This document shows positions 53,946-62,711 of a stretch of DNA of 64,000 bases, piece by piece. The notes under the pieces are model-generated. The model was not told the origin of the DNA and did not search any database. It saw only the letters and a program-made list of their open reading frames with translations. Each line of letters starts with the position of its first letter. Position 1 is the first letter of the stretch. Source of the stretch: Acetobacterium wieringae (GTDB taxonomy: Bacteria > Bacillota > Clostridia > Eubacteriales > Eubacteriaceae). The translations under genes were made by a program, and so were the position numbers. The stretch is taken from the NCBI RefSeq assembly GCF_001766835.1, contig NZ_LKEU01000024.1, positions 1-64,000 of the forward strand, given 5' to 3'.

Positions 53946-54797
53946 ATGTTACTGGCAAATTATCATGTTCATTCAGATTATTGCGATGGTAAAAATACCC
54001 TTGAAGAAATGGTGAAGGCCGGAATAGCGGCAGGACTTATAAGTATGGGTCTGTCCAGCCATTTCCCCTTACCTTTTGCAAATGACTGGACAATGAAGGA
54101 AGAAAATGTCGAAGCTTATCTTAATGATATTAACGATCTGAAAACAAGGTATGCATCACAAATTGAACTTTACTGTGGTATGGAAATTGATTTCTTTATC
54201 GATCGTCAGGATATCAGTGATCTGGCTAAAGTGGTTAGGCCCCAGCTGGATTATACGATTATGTCGATTCATACCATGGGAATAACCACTGGCGATGCGG
54301 TATCCTATATTGATGAATCCCCGCAGGACTTTGAAAAAGGCCTAAAAAAATACTATCGGGGTGACACCCGGAAATTTATTAAGGATTACTACCAAAGTAT
54401 CGAGATCATGGCAAAAACATTTGAACCGGAGATTCTGGGACATATTGATTTAATCAAGAAATATAATCAGAATAATTATTTTTTTGATGAAAATGAGGAC
54501 TGGTATCAGGAAACAGTATGCGTGTGTCTGGATGGTATCGCAGAAACATCGACCCGGATGGAAATTAACACCGGTGCAAATATGCGGACACCCGGGGTGG
54601 GACGTTACCCTTCTGATTGGATGATACCGGAGATGAAAAAACGAAATATTCCGATCACAGTCGGTGGCGATAGCCATTCAGTTGAGGGAATTGTCTATGA
54701 ATATAACCAGGCAGAAAAATATTTAGCAGAATGTGGCTATCGTGAATATTGGGTACTGAAAAAAGGCCGATGGGAAGCACAGCCTCTGGGAGTGTAG
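53946..54797 (+). CDS. PHP-domain phosphatase, histidinol-phosphatase (HisK) type
   Basis: The 283-residue protein begins MLLANYHVHSDYCDGKNTLE, the PHP motif with metal-binding histidines, and continues with EIDFF, IMSIHTM, LGHIDLIKKYN and GGDSHSVEGI. This is the layout of HisK-type histidinol-phosphatases, though no other his gene is in the window, so another phosphoester is possible. ATG 53946 has GGAGGG 7 bases ahead. comEA follows after 1 base. Confidence 0.85.
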   Translation: MLLANYHVHSDYCDGKNTLEEMVKAGIAAGLISMGLSSHFPLPFANDWTMKEENVEAYLNDINDLKTRYASQIELYCGMEIDFFIDRQDISDLAKVVRPQLDYTIMSIHTMGITTGDAVSYIDESPQDFEKGLKKYYRGDTRKFIKDYYQSIEIMAKTFEPEILGHIDLIKKYNQNNYFFDENEDWYQETVCVCLDGIAETSTRMEINTGANMRTPGVGRYPSDWMIPEMKKRNIPITVGGDSHSVEGIVYEYNQAEKYLAECGYREYWVLKKGRWEAQPLGV

Positions 54798-54798
54798 T

Positions 54799-55377
54799 AT
54801 GGATAAGCTTGATCGCAATAAAATCCTGTACACTCTCATCGTGCTTGTTTTTTTGGGCGTTTTTTGGGGTTGGTATCATTTTAAAGAAAGTAGTGACACT
54901 GCAATCAGCATTTCCGATGCCACTGCATTAGAAAATGGCGCAGACGAAAACAACCAGTCGGATCAGGGGCAAATGATGGTTCATATTACCGGGGCAGTGA
55001 AACAGCCGGGTGTTGTTTCTTTAAAACCCGAAGCCCGGTTGATTGAGGCCATTGAGCTGGTGGGTGGTTTAACAGAGACGGCTGATGTGGATTCGCTGAA
55101 TCTGGCCAGAAAAATTCAGGATGAAGAGAAGATTCACATTCCTGCTATGGGCGAGGTATCAGCAACAGCGGTGTCCAGCGAGAATGATAAAGTAAACATT
55201 AATACTGCCAGTCTGGAAGAATTAAAGAGCTTGCCTGGCGTCGGTGATGTGATTGCCCAAGGGATCATTGATTACCGGGAAAAAAATGGTGGATTCAAGC
55301 AATTGGAAGAACTAAAGAATGTCACTCGAATTGGTGATAAAGTTTACGACGGCTTATCCGAATCAATTGTGATATGA
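54799..55377 (+). CDS. comEA: ComEA-like competence protein (SLBB and helix-hairpin-helix)
   Basis: An N-terminal membrane anchor (about residues 10-26) is followed by an SLBB domain (MVHITGAVKQPGVVSLKPEAR, described in part; residues about 57-112) and two helix-hairpin-helix motifs (INTASLEELKSLPGVGDVIA and the last 35 residues). ComEA binds incoming double-stranded DNA at the cell surface during transformation. The comEC and comEB genes often beside it are not here. The length is 192 residues. Confidence 0.9.
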   Translation: MDKLDRNKILYTLIVLVFLGVFWGWYHFKESSDTAISISDATALENGADENNQSDQGQMMVHITGAVKQPGVVSLKPEARLIEAIELVGGLTETADVDSLNLARKIQDEEKIHIPAMGEVSATAVSSENDKVNINTASLEELKSLPGVGDVIAQGIIDYREKNGGFKQLEELKNVTRIGDKVYDGLSESIVI

Positions 55378-55496
55378 AAAAGGTTACATACAAACATAAT
55401 GATAAAAAATTATCAACAAAGATCAAATAATTATTTTATATGTTTACAATATAAAGATATGTGTTATACTTAATAAAACGGTGAAAGGGGTTGGAA

Positions 55497-56138
55497 ATGG
55501 AGTTATCAAATCGACAGAAAGAAATAATCGAGATTGTAAAAGAAAAGCAACCCGTGAAAAGCAATGAGATTTCGGAGCTGCTTAATATCAACCGGGCGAC
55601 GATTCGGCCGGATCTTAAAATACTCACTATGATGGGTATTTTAGAAGCAAAACGAAAAGTCGGCTATTATTATACGGGGCGATCATTGCTTCACATTTTG
55701 GGGAGCTATATCAAAACCATTAACGTCATGGACATTCAAACCGAGCCAACAGTGGTTGAGGAAACCTCATCCATCTATGATGGCATTATTACGATGTTCA
55801 CAAAAAATGCCGGAACCTTATATGTAGTCGACGGAAAGTACCTTTCCGGGATTGTCTCCCGTAAGGATTTTATCAAAGCCATGATTGGGAGAAAAGAGGT
55901 AGAATCGCTGCCGATTCCGATGATCATGACCCGAATGCCCAATATTATTTATCTGGAACCAACGGAATCTGTCTATGACGCTGCTTATAAAACGATGTTT
56001 TATGAGGTGGAATCGCTGCCCATTGTCACTAAAGAAATAGATGAAAAGGGTGTTCAGCGGTTGGTGCTGATTGGTAAGGTGTCACGAACAAATATTACCC
56101 GCTATGTGGTAAACATGGGGAAAAGTGTTGAAGAATGA
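55497..56138 (+). CDS. ccpN: CcpN-like transcriptional repressor (HTH plus two CBS domains)
   Basis: The 213-residue protein has an N-terminal winged helix (ELSNRQKEIIEIVKEKQPVK) and a CBS pair (about residues 80-205). In Bacillus, CcpN represses gluconeogenic genes and is encoded beside yqfL. Here it precedes a PpsR-type gene and then ppdK, which supports the same job: controlling pyruvate-PEP conversion. ATG 55497 follows AAAGGGG at 6 bases. The upstream gap contains TTTACAAT and GTTATACT, a plausible promoter. Confidence 0.88.
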   Translation: MELSNRQKEIIEIVKEKQPVKSNEISELLNINRATIRPDLKILTMMGILEAKRKVGYYYTGRSLLHILGSYIKTINVMDIQTEPTVVEETSSIYDGIITMFTKNAGTLYVVDGKYLSGIVSRKDFIKAMIGRKEVESLPIPMIMTRMPNIIYLEPTESVYDAAYKTMFYEVESLPIVTKEIDEKGVQRLVLIGKVSRTNITRYVVNMGKSVEE

Positions 56139-56147
56139 GGTTGAATC

Positions 56148-56951
56148 TTGAAAAGCATAGTAATATTCGTTGTTTCCGATACGCCTACCGAAATTGGTGA
56201 GCTGCTGGTAAAAGCAGGTACAAGTGTATTTGAAAACTCCATCCGGGAAGTGCGTTTTCATCCCTTTGTGGATGATAAGCTGAGTATTGACTACCTGTTG
56301 GATTTGGCAAAACAGGAAAATGGGTTGGTGGTGTATCGCTTTGCTTCAATTGAATTAAAGCATCATATGGAAACCGAATCCCAACTAAAGGGTGTGCCAA
56401 TCTACGATGTGATGGGCTCGCTGATGGAGACGCTGAGAAGCATCACCGGAGAAGAACCGGTCAGGAACCTCAAATCCAGCCTGGAGCTGGATGCCCACTA
56501 TATGAAAAAAATCGAGGCCATCGAATTTGCGGTGAAATACGATGATGGTAAAAACACCTCCGGTCTGGATCAGGCGGATATTATTTTGATTGGCGTTTCA
56601 AGAACTTCTAAGACACCAATCAGTATTTATTTGGCCAACAATAATTACAAGGTAGCCAATATTCCGCTAATGCCAGAAGTTGAACCGCCAAAAGAATTAT
56701 TTGAAATACCAAAACATAAAATATTTGGGCTGATTCTGGATCCTAACCATCTGGTCAGTATCCGCTCAGAAAGAATCAGGGCCATGGGGCTCACCGGAAC
56801 ATCAAATTATGGAAGTTACGAAAGAGTGATGTTGGAGTTAGAAAAAGCACAACAGCTTTTCGATAAATTGGAGTGTACAGTCATTGACGTCACATCAAAA
56901 GCAATTGAAGAAATTGCAGCGATCATACTTGCAAATATAATCAGGAGGTAG
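56148..56951 (+). CDS. ppsR: PPDK/PEPS regulatory kinase-pyrophosphorylase
   Basis: A DUF299 protein of 267 residues with P-loop GVSRTSKTPIS. This family phosphorylates a Thr near the catalytic His of pyruvate phosphate dikinase (or PEP synthase) using ADP and reverses this with phosphate. Its partner gene ppdK follows by 5 bases, giving direct support. The start is TTG 56148, with GAGG 7 bases ahead overlapping the ccpN stop. Confidence 0.94.
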   Translation: MKSIVIFVVSDTPTEIGELLVKAGTSVFENSIREVRFHPFVDDKLSIDYLLDLAKQENGLVVYRFASIELKHHMETESQLKGVPIYDVMGSLMETLRSITGEEPVRNLKSSLELDAHYMKKIEAIEFAVKYDDGKNTSGLDQADIILIGVSRTSKTPISIYLANNNYKVANIPLMPEVEPPKELFEIPKHKIFGLILDPNHLVSIRSERIRAMGLTGTSNYGSYERVMLELEKAQQLFDKLECTVIDVTSKAIEEIAAIILANIIRR

Positions 56952-56956
56952 AGGAA

Positions 56957-59602
56957 ATGTCAAAAAAATGGGTTTATTTGTTTAAAGAAGGTAATGCAAA
57001 CATGAAGGAACTGCTGGGGGGGAAGGGTGCTAACCTTGCAGAAATGACAAACATCGGTTTACCAGTTCCCGGGGGCTTTACCGTAACCACCGAGGCCTGC
57101 ACTGAATATTATAATCAGGACAAAAAACTTTCTGACGAAATTGTCGGTCAGATCAATGAATACATGAGTATTCTGGAAAAAGAATGTGAAAAAGAATTTG
57201 GTAATGCAGATAATCCACTGTTGGTTTCAGTTCGTTCAGGTGCCAAGTTTTCAATGCCAGGAATGATGGATACCATCTTAAATCTCGGCCTTAATGACGA
57301 AACCGTGGCCGGTATTGCCAAAGCAACGGATAACGAACGGTTTGCCTTTGACAGCTACCGCCGCTTTATTCAAATGTTTGGTGATGTGGTCCAGGAAATC
57401 GGTAAAGAAAAATTTGACCACGTACTGGAAGCCGCCAAAGAAAAAAATGGTTATAAAGACGATACCGAATTGACTGCTGATGATCTTAAAGAAATCGTTG
57501 TTGCTTATAAAAAAATTGTTAAAGATGAAACTGGTGAAGATTTCCCGTTAGATCCCAAAGAACAATTATTAATGGCGATCGAAGCGGTATTCAGATCATG
57601 GAATAACAATCGGGCCATCAGCTACCGAAACATGAATGATATTCCTCACGACATTGGCACCGCTGTTAATGTTCAGTCGATGGTGTATGGAAACATGGGC
57701 AATGATTGCGGGACTGGCGTCGCCTTTACCCGAAATCCGGCAACCGGACAGAAAAAACTATTTGGTGAATTCCTGATTAACGCCCAGGGAGAAGACGTGG
57801 TGGCAGGAATCCGAACTCCTAAAGATATTAATGAGTTGCAGGATATTATGCCGGAGGTTTTCAAACAATTCCATGAAACCGCCGAATTATTGGAGAAACA
57901 TTATAAAGACATGCAGGATATTGAGTTCACTATTGAAAAAAGCAAACTCTTTATGCTGCAAACCCGAACCGGAAAACGAACTGCCGCTGCGGCTATCTGT
58001 GCCGCCGTGGAAATGGTCGAAGAAGGGCTGATCACCAAAGAAGAAGCCATTTTGCGACTGGATCCGATTGCCCTGGATCAGCTGTTGCACCCAACCTTTG
58101 AAGCAGCCGCACTATCAGCAGCCGAATTGCTGGCTACCGGTCTGCCGGCTTCACCAGGTGCCGCCACCGGTAAAATTTATTTTACGGCCGAAGCGGTTTG
58201 TACTGCCGTTGCCAATGGCGAAGAAACACTGCTGGTCAGAAAGGAAACATCCCCAGAAGATATTGAAGGCATGTATGCTGCCAACGGGATTTTAACCGCT
58301 CGTGGTGGCATGACCTCTCATGCGGCAGTTGTTGCCCGGGGGATGGGAAAATGCTGTGTAGCTGGATGCGAATCCATCAAGGTGGATGAAGCCGCCAAAC
58401 AATTCACTGTTGGCAATCAGATTTTCAAAGAAGGAGATTACATCTCATTAAACGGAAGCACCGGTAGTGTTTACAAGGGTGGCATCAAAACCGTTACCCC
58501 TGAGTTGTCAGGACATTTTGGCCAGATCATGGCCTGGTCGGATGAATTCCGAACCCTAAAAGTTCGAACCAATGCCGACACCCCCAAGGATGCCTCTGTT
58601 GCGGTTCGTTTTGGTGCCGAAGGTATTGGCCTCTGTCGTACTGAGCACATGTTCTTTGATGAACATCGGCTACCTAGCGTCCGACGAATGATTCTCTCCG
58701 AATCAAAAGAACAGCGGGAAAAAGCCCTGGCGGAAATTCTGCCAATGCAAAAAGAAGATTTTATTGGCATCTACAAAGCCATGGAAGGTCGACCGGTGAC
58801 CGTGCGTCTGCTTGACCCACCACTGCACGAATTCCTACCCAAAGAAACCAAAGACATCGAAGCTTTGGCTGCCGATATGGGCTTTGACGTGGAAGATATG
58901 ATCACCATCATTCAGGGCTTGGAAGAATTCAACCCGATGCTCGGTCACCGTGGGTGTCGTCTGGCGATTACCTATCCGGAAATTGCTGAAATGCAAACCC
59001 GGGCGATAATGGAAGCGGCCATTGAAGTCAAAGAAAAAGATGGCTTTAATGTAATCCCGGAAATCATGATTCCTTTAATTGGTATTAACGAAGAGTTAAC
59101 CTACCTGGAAAAGGTAGTCAGAAACACAGCGGAACTCATTAAAACCGAAAAAAAATCAGATATCGAATACCTGGTGGGAACGATGATGGAAATTCCCCGG
59201 GCTACCCTGATTGCTGATCAGATTGCTGAAACAGCTGAATTCTTCTCATTTGGAACCAATGACCTGACTCAAATGACCTATGGTTTCTCCCGGGATGATG
59301 CCGGTAAGTTTATTACCGATTATAAAGACAAAGGGATTCTGCCTAATGACCCCTTCCAGAGCATTGACGTCGAAGGTGTTGGTAAACTGGTTGAAATGGG
59401 TGTCACCCTGGGCCGTAAAACCAAGCCTGACTTGAAAATCGGTGTTTGTGGTGAACATGGCGGCGATCCCAAATCGATTTTCTTCTTCCACAGTGTTGGA
59501 CTGAGCTATGTTTCCTGCTCACCATTTAGGGTGCCAATTGCCCGCCTGGCCGCAGCTCAGGCAGCATTAAGCAACAATAAAAGTGCCTTTACTGACAAAT
59601 AA
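56957..59602 (+). CDS. ppdK: Pyruvate, phosphate dikinase
   Basis: PpdK converts pyruvate, ATP and phosphate to PEP, AMP and pyrophosphate, and works in both directions in anaerobes. The 881 residues contain the N-terminal ATP-grasp part (GGKGANLAEMTNIGLPVPGGF, described in part), the swivelling domain with GGMTSHAAVVARGMGKCCVAG (phospho-His and the neighbouring Thr targeted by PpsR) and the C-terminal PEP/pyruvate barrel (LCRTEHMFF, GTNDLTQM, GVCGEHGGDP). AGGAGG lies before ATG 56957. Confidence 0.97.
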   Translation: MSKKWVYLFKEGNANMKELLGGKGANLAEMTNIGLPVPGGFTVTTEACTEYYNQDKKLSDEIVGQINEYMSILEKECEKEFGNADNPLLVSVRSGAKFSMPGMMDTILNLGLNDETVAGIAKATDNERFAFDSYRRFIQMFGDVVQEIGKEKFDHVLEAAKEKNGYKDDTELTADDLKEIVVAYKKIVKDETGEDFPLDPKEQLLMAIEAVFRSWNNNRAISYRNMNDIPHDIGTAVNVQSMVYGNMGNDCGTGVAFTRNPATGQKKLFGEFLINAQGEDVVAGIRTPKDINELQDIMPEVFKQFHETAELLEKHYKDMQDIEFTIEKSKLFMLQTRTGKRTAAAAICAAVEMVEEGLITKEEAILRLDPIALDQLLHPTFEAAALSAAELLATGLPASPGAATGKIYFTAEAVCTAVANGEETLLVRKETSPEDIEGMYAANGILTARGGMTSHAAVVARGMGKCCVAGCESIKVDEAAKQFTVGNQIFKEGDYISLNGSTGSVYKGGIKTVTPELSGHFGQIMAWSDEFRTLKVRTNADTPKDASVAVRFGAEGIGLCRTEHMFFDEHRLPSVRRMILSESKEQREKALAEILPMQKEDFIGIYKAMEGRPVTVRLLDPPLHEFLPKETKDIEALAADMGFDVEDMITIIQGLEEFNPMLGHRGCRLAITYPEIAEMQTRAIMEAAIEVKEKDGFNVIPEIMIPLIGINEELTYLEKVVRNTAELIKTEKKSDIEYLVGTMMEIPRATLIADQIAETAEFFSFGTNDLTQMTYGFSRDDAGKFITDYKDKGILPNDPFQSIDVEGVGKLVEMGVTLGRKTKPDLKIGVCGEHGGDPKSIFFFHSVGLSYVSCSPFRVPIARLAAAQAALSNNKSAFTDK

Positions 59603-59610
59603 ACGATTAT

Positions 59611-59637
59611 GAAACCCTTCGGGGTTTCTTTTTTTTA
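59611..59637 (+). terminator. Terminator after ppdK
   Basis: GAAACCC (59611-59617) and GGGTTTC (59622-59628) with a TTCG tetraloop are followed by eight or more T. Confidence 0.92.
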
Positions 59638-59703
59638 GAAAAAGTTCTATAATAAAGAGAAATCAACAAATACAACAATGAATAATAGAAATAGAGGAAC
59701 ACG

Positions 59704-60693
59704 ATGAAAATTTTAGTTTGTGGCGGGGCCGGTTATATTGGATCACATGTGGTCAGGGTGCTGGTGGAGCGGGGGTATCAGGTAGTGGTACTGGATAACT
59801 TCTCAACCGGGCATCTGGGAGCGGTACCGAAAGAGGCAGTAATTGAAGAAGGCGATATCCGGGATCGGGTCTTTCTTGGGCAGGTCTTTCAGGCTCATCC
59901 GATTGACTGCGTGATGCATTTTTGTGCCAACTCGCTGGTGGGTGAGTCGATGGTAGAGCCGCTCAAATATTATCACAATAATGTCTATGGCACCCTCTGT
60001 CTGCTGGAAACCATGGTCGAACAGGAGGTCACGCGGTTTGTCTTTTCATCAACGGCGGCGGTGTATGGCGAACCGGAGCAGAGCCCGATTACCGAGAACA
60101 GCAGCAAAAAGCCCACCAATACCTATGGTGAGACAAAACTGGCGGTCGAAAAAATGCTGCCGTGGCTGGATCAGGCCTATGGCTTAAAATCGATGACCTT
60201 CCGTTATTTTAATGCCGCTGGTGCTCATCCCAGCGGGGAGATTGGTGAAGACCATAACCCCGAAACGCATTTACTGCCACTGATTTTAAAAACAGCCCTG
60301 GGCCAGCGGGATAAAATCAGTATTTTCGGGGAAGACTATCCCACCCCCGATGGCAGCTGCATCCGGGATTATATCCATGTCATGGATATTGCAGCCGCTC
60401 ATATTTTAGGGATGGAAAAACTTTTGGCAGGTGGCGAAAGTAATATTTATAATTTAGGTGACGGTAAAGGGTTTTCCGTTAAAGAAGTGATTGACAGAAC
60501 CAGGGCCATCACCGGAAAAGCCTTTGCAGTGGAGATTGCAGACAGACGAGCTGGCGATCCAGTTGAGCTGATTGCCTCATCAGAAAAAGCCCACCAGGAG
60601 TTGGGCTGGAAACCGGCGCATTCTGATTTGGACACGATTATAAAAACAGCCTGGAAATGGCATCAAAACCATCCCCAGGGCTATGGCGAATAA
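59704..60693 (+). CDS. galE: UDP-glucose 4-epimerase
   Basis: GalE interconverts UDP-glucose and UDP-galactose. The Rossmann motif GGAGYIGSH, the SSTAAVYG serine region and catalytic Y-x3-K in NTYGETKLAVEKML are intact; SCIRDYIHVMDIAAAH and YNLGDGKGFSVKEV follow. The length is 329 residues. It stands alone, converging on the CoA-disulfide reductase gene, with no galK or galT nearby, so a role in cell-surface sugars is likely. Confidence 0.95.
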   Translation: MKILVCGGAGYIGSHVVRVLVERGYQVVVLDNFSTGHLGAVPKEAVIEEGDIRDRVFLGQVFQAHPIDCVMHFCANSLVGESMVEPLKYYHNNVYGTLCLLETMVEQEVTRFVFSSTAAVYGEPEQSPITENSSKKPTNTYGETKLAVEKMLPWLDQAYGLKSMTFRYFNAAGAHPSGEIGEDHNPETHLLPLILKTALGQRDKISIFGEDYPTPDGSCIRDYIHVMDIAAAHILGMEKLLAGGESNIYNLGDGKGFSVKEVIDRTRAITGKAFAVEIADRRAGDPVELIASSEKAHQELGWKPAHSDLDTIIKTAWKWHQNHPQGYGE

Positions 60694-60723
60694 AGTGTTG
60701 TTATCAGTATGCTTAAAGATTTG

Positions 60724-60990
60724 TCATTCTTCTTTGGTGGTATCATAAAACTGAAAACCTCCAGAAAGATTAAATACATTTTTAAAGCCGTGGTTAAGTA
60801 AGATGTTCTGGGTTGCATTACCGGTAACACCCTTATTACAATAAGTAATCACTGGACGGTTCTGATTAAGCAGCGTCAGTTTGTGGCGCAGATCCTGATG
60901 GGGAATGTTCTGCGCTTTTGGCAGATGATCGGTAGTATAGTGTTCAGTTATTCGAGTATCAACGATTTGATAAGTTTCCCCATTATTCAG
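60724..60990 (-). CDS. Rhodanese domain in the -1 frame of the CoA-disulfide reductase gene
   Basis: Directly behind the reductase stop, the -1 frame encodes 88 residues (LNNGETYQIVDTRITEHYTT at the start, YCNKGVTGNATQ with the catalytic-loop cysteine, FKNVFNLSGGFQF near the end). It has no start codon or ribosome site of its own. Read through a -1 slip at A-AAA-AAC (60996-60990), it continues the reductase as a C-terminal rhodanese domain, the layout of known CoADR-rhodanese fusions (about 550 residues; here about 545). Possible readings: programmed frameshift, polymerase slippage on the nine-A run, a recent mutation or a sequence error. Confidence 0.8.
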   Translation of the reverse strand: MNNGETYQIVDTRITEHYTTDHLPKAQNIPHQDLRHKLTLLNQNRPVITYCNKGVTGNATQNILLNHGFKNVFNLSGGFQFYDTTKEE

Positions 60991-62363
60991 TTTTTTTTTA
61001 AGTCGGCGGGGGTGATCAGTTTTCGTCCATTGTTCAGGGCATTATCCAGAATCATCCCGGTATAATGGATCGGATCCTTGGTGGTGGAAAATGGTGGCGC
61101 ATAGCCGAGATCCAGATCAAAGAATTCAGCCACGGTGGCCCCATAGGTAATCAGGGTGACAAAAACATCCAGGCGTTTGTCAACTCCTTCGTAGCCGATG
61201 ATCTGTACGCCTAAGAGTTTTTGGGTGGCCCGATCAGCGATAGCCTTGATCAGCATTTCCCGACCACCATAATAACCTGGTTTGTCGGGCTTGATATTAT
61301 GGACAATTTCGATATCATAACCTTCCTTAAGGGCTTCTGCTTCGGATAAGCCGGTGCTGCCGATGCTGATATCAAAGACCTTAAAAATGCCGGTGCTTAA
61401 GTTACCCGGATAAATCACATTGCCGCCAGTGATATTATCGCCGCAGATCCGTCCGGTTTTATTGGCAGTTGAACCCAGGGGCCGGTAGTGAGGTTTTTTG
61501 GTGACCGATGACCAGGTCTCGATACAGTCGCCACAGGCATAAATATCAGTATCAATGGTCATCATCCGTTCATCAACCCGTAGGGCTCCGGTGACACCCA
61601 GCAATAAGCCAGCTTCCCGGGCCAGGCTAACATTGGGCTTAACTCCGGTGGCGACAATAATCATCTCACCAGGAACAAGGCTGCCATCTTCCAGAACCAC
61701 GCCCTGAGCGGTGGCTTCAACCACATTGGCATTTTTCAGGATGGGAATGGCTTTTTGTTTGAGCAGCTTTTCCAGATATTGAGACATATCCGCGTCAAGG
61801 TTAGGAGTCAATTTACCGGCCCGTTCCACCAGGGTTACCTGAATGCCGCAGGCCAACAGATTTTCCATCACCTCAAAACCAATAAAGCCGGTACCCACTA
61901 CCACCGCTGTTTGGGGCTTATGGTTGTTCATAAAGGTTTTGATTTTCAGGGCATCTTGGACATTGCGGAGGAAAAAAACATTTTCCAGTTCAATTCCTTT
62001 AATCGGAGGGACAAAAGCCTGGGCGCCGGTACTGATTATCAATTTATCGTAGCGATCTTCGAAAATGGCTCCCGTTTCCAGGTTTTTGATAATAACATTT
62101 TTATCACAAATATTAATTTTTAAGACCTCATGGTGGATATGGACATCAATATTGTATTTGGTCTTAAAAAATTCGGGTGTTCGAGGGGTCAATTCCATGA
62201 TTGATGCGACTTTACCGCCAATAAAATAAGGAAGTCCACATCCGGAATAGGATATGTCCTGATCTTTTTCATAGATAACTATTTCGGCCGAATCATCATT
62301 TCGTCGGGCTTTGGCTGCCGCCGAGGTGCCTCCGGCAACTGCGCCAATGACTATTATTTTCAT
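60987..62363 (-). CDS. cdr: CoA-disulfide reductase / NADH oxidase family flavoprotein
   Basis: The FAD/NAD(P)H enzyme starts MKIIVIGAVAGGTSAAAKAR, with the single redox cysteine Cys42 in SYSGCGLPYF, a second nucleotide site VVVGTGFIGFEVMENL, and DTDIYACGDCIE. It reduces CoA disulfide or persulfides, or oxidises NADH. The frame ends at TGA 60989-60987 right behind a run of nine A, and the rhodanese domain expected in the fusion subtype follows in the -1 frame. AAAGGAG lies 6 bases before ATG 62363. Confidence 0.92.
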   Translation of the reverse strand: MKIIVIGAVAGGTSAAAKARRNDDSAEIVIYEKDQDISYSGCGLPYFIGGKVASIMELTPRTPEFFKTKYNIDVHIHHEVLKINICDKNVIIKNLETGAIFEDRYDKLIISTGAQAFVPPIKGIELENVFFLRNVQDALKIKTFMNNHKPQTAVVVGTGFIGFEVMENLLACGIQVTLVERAGKLTPNLDADMSQYLEKLLKQKAIPILKNANVVEATAQGVVLEDGSLVPGEMIIVATGVKPNVSLAREAGLLLGVTGALRVDERMMTIDTDIYACGDCIETWSSVTKKPHYRPLGSTANKTGRICGDNITGGNVIYPGNLSTGIFKVFDISIGSTGLSEAEALKEGYDIEIVHNIKPDKPGYYGGREMLIKAIADRATQKLLGVQIIGYEGVDKRLDVFVTLITYGATVAEFFDLDLGYAPPFSTTKDPIHYTGMILDNALNNGRKLITPADLKKN

Positions 62364-62439
62364 GGTTATCTCCTTTAGTTTAAATCAGTGTCTCACCAAA
62401 TAGTAATAAAAATCCCTGTTTAAAAATCGTAGTATCTTC

Positions 62440-62468
62440 ATTATAATCAAACAATGATGCAAAAGCAA
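62440..62468 (-). promoter_or_regulatory. Promoter of the CoA-disulfide reductase gene
   Basis: Minus-strand TTGCTT (62468-62463), 17 bases and TATAAT (62445-62440) leave a leader of about 70 bases. Confidence 0.6.
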
Positions 62469-62629
62469 TGACCATTTGAGGCTTCCAGAGACAAATAACA
62501 GTAACAAAACCATAGGTATAGGTAAATTATAGCTACCCTGGCGACAGTAAAAATTTACCCCATGAAATCAGTTTCAAGAAATGAGAAAAGTGATAAAATA
62601 GTAAAGCTGAGAAAATGGAATTATCCTAA

Positions 62630-62667
62630 GTGGCCGGGATTACAATCCGGGAAAAATTTGGTATAAT
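62630..62667 (+). promoter_or_regulatory. sufCB promoter with overlapping palindrome
   Basis: TTACAA (62640-62645), 16 bases and TATAAT (62662-62667) form a weak promoter. The -35 box lies in CCGGGATTACAATCCGG (62634-62650), an inverted repeat with one unpaired base, a plausible repressor site for an Fe-S-responsive regulator. The rest of the 348-base gap (62470-62630) shows a small GGTA/TACC hairpin and no gene. Confidence 0.5.
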
Positions 62668-62711
62668 GGAAACAGTAATAAAACTTTGAAAAGAACAGAT
62701 GAGGAGAAATC

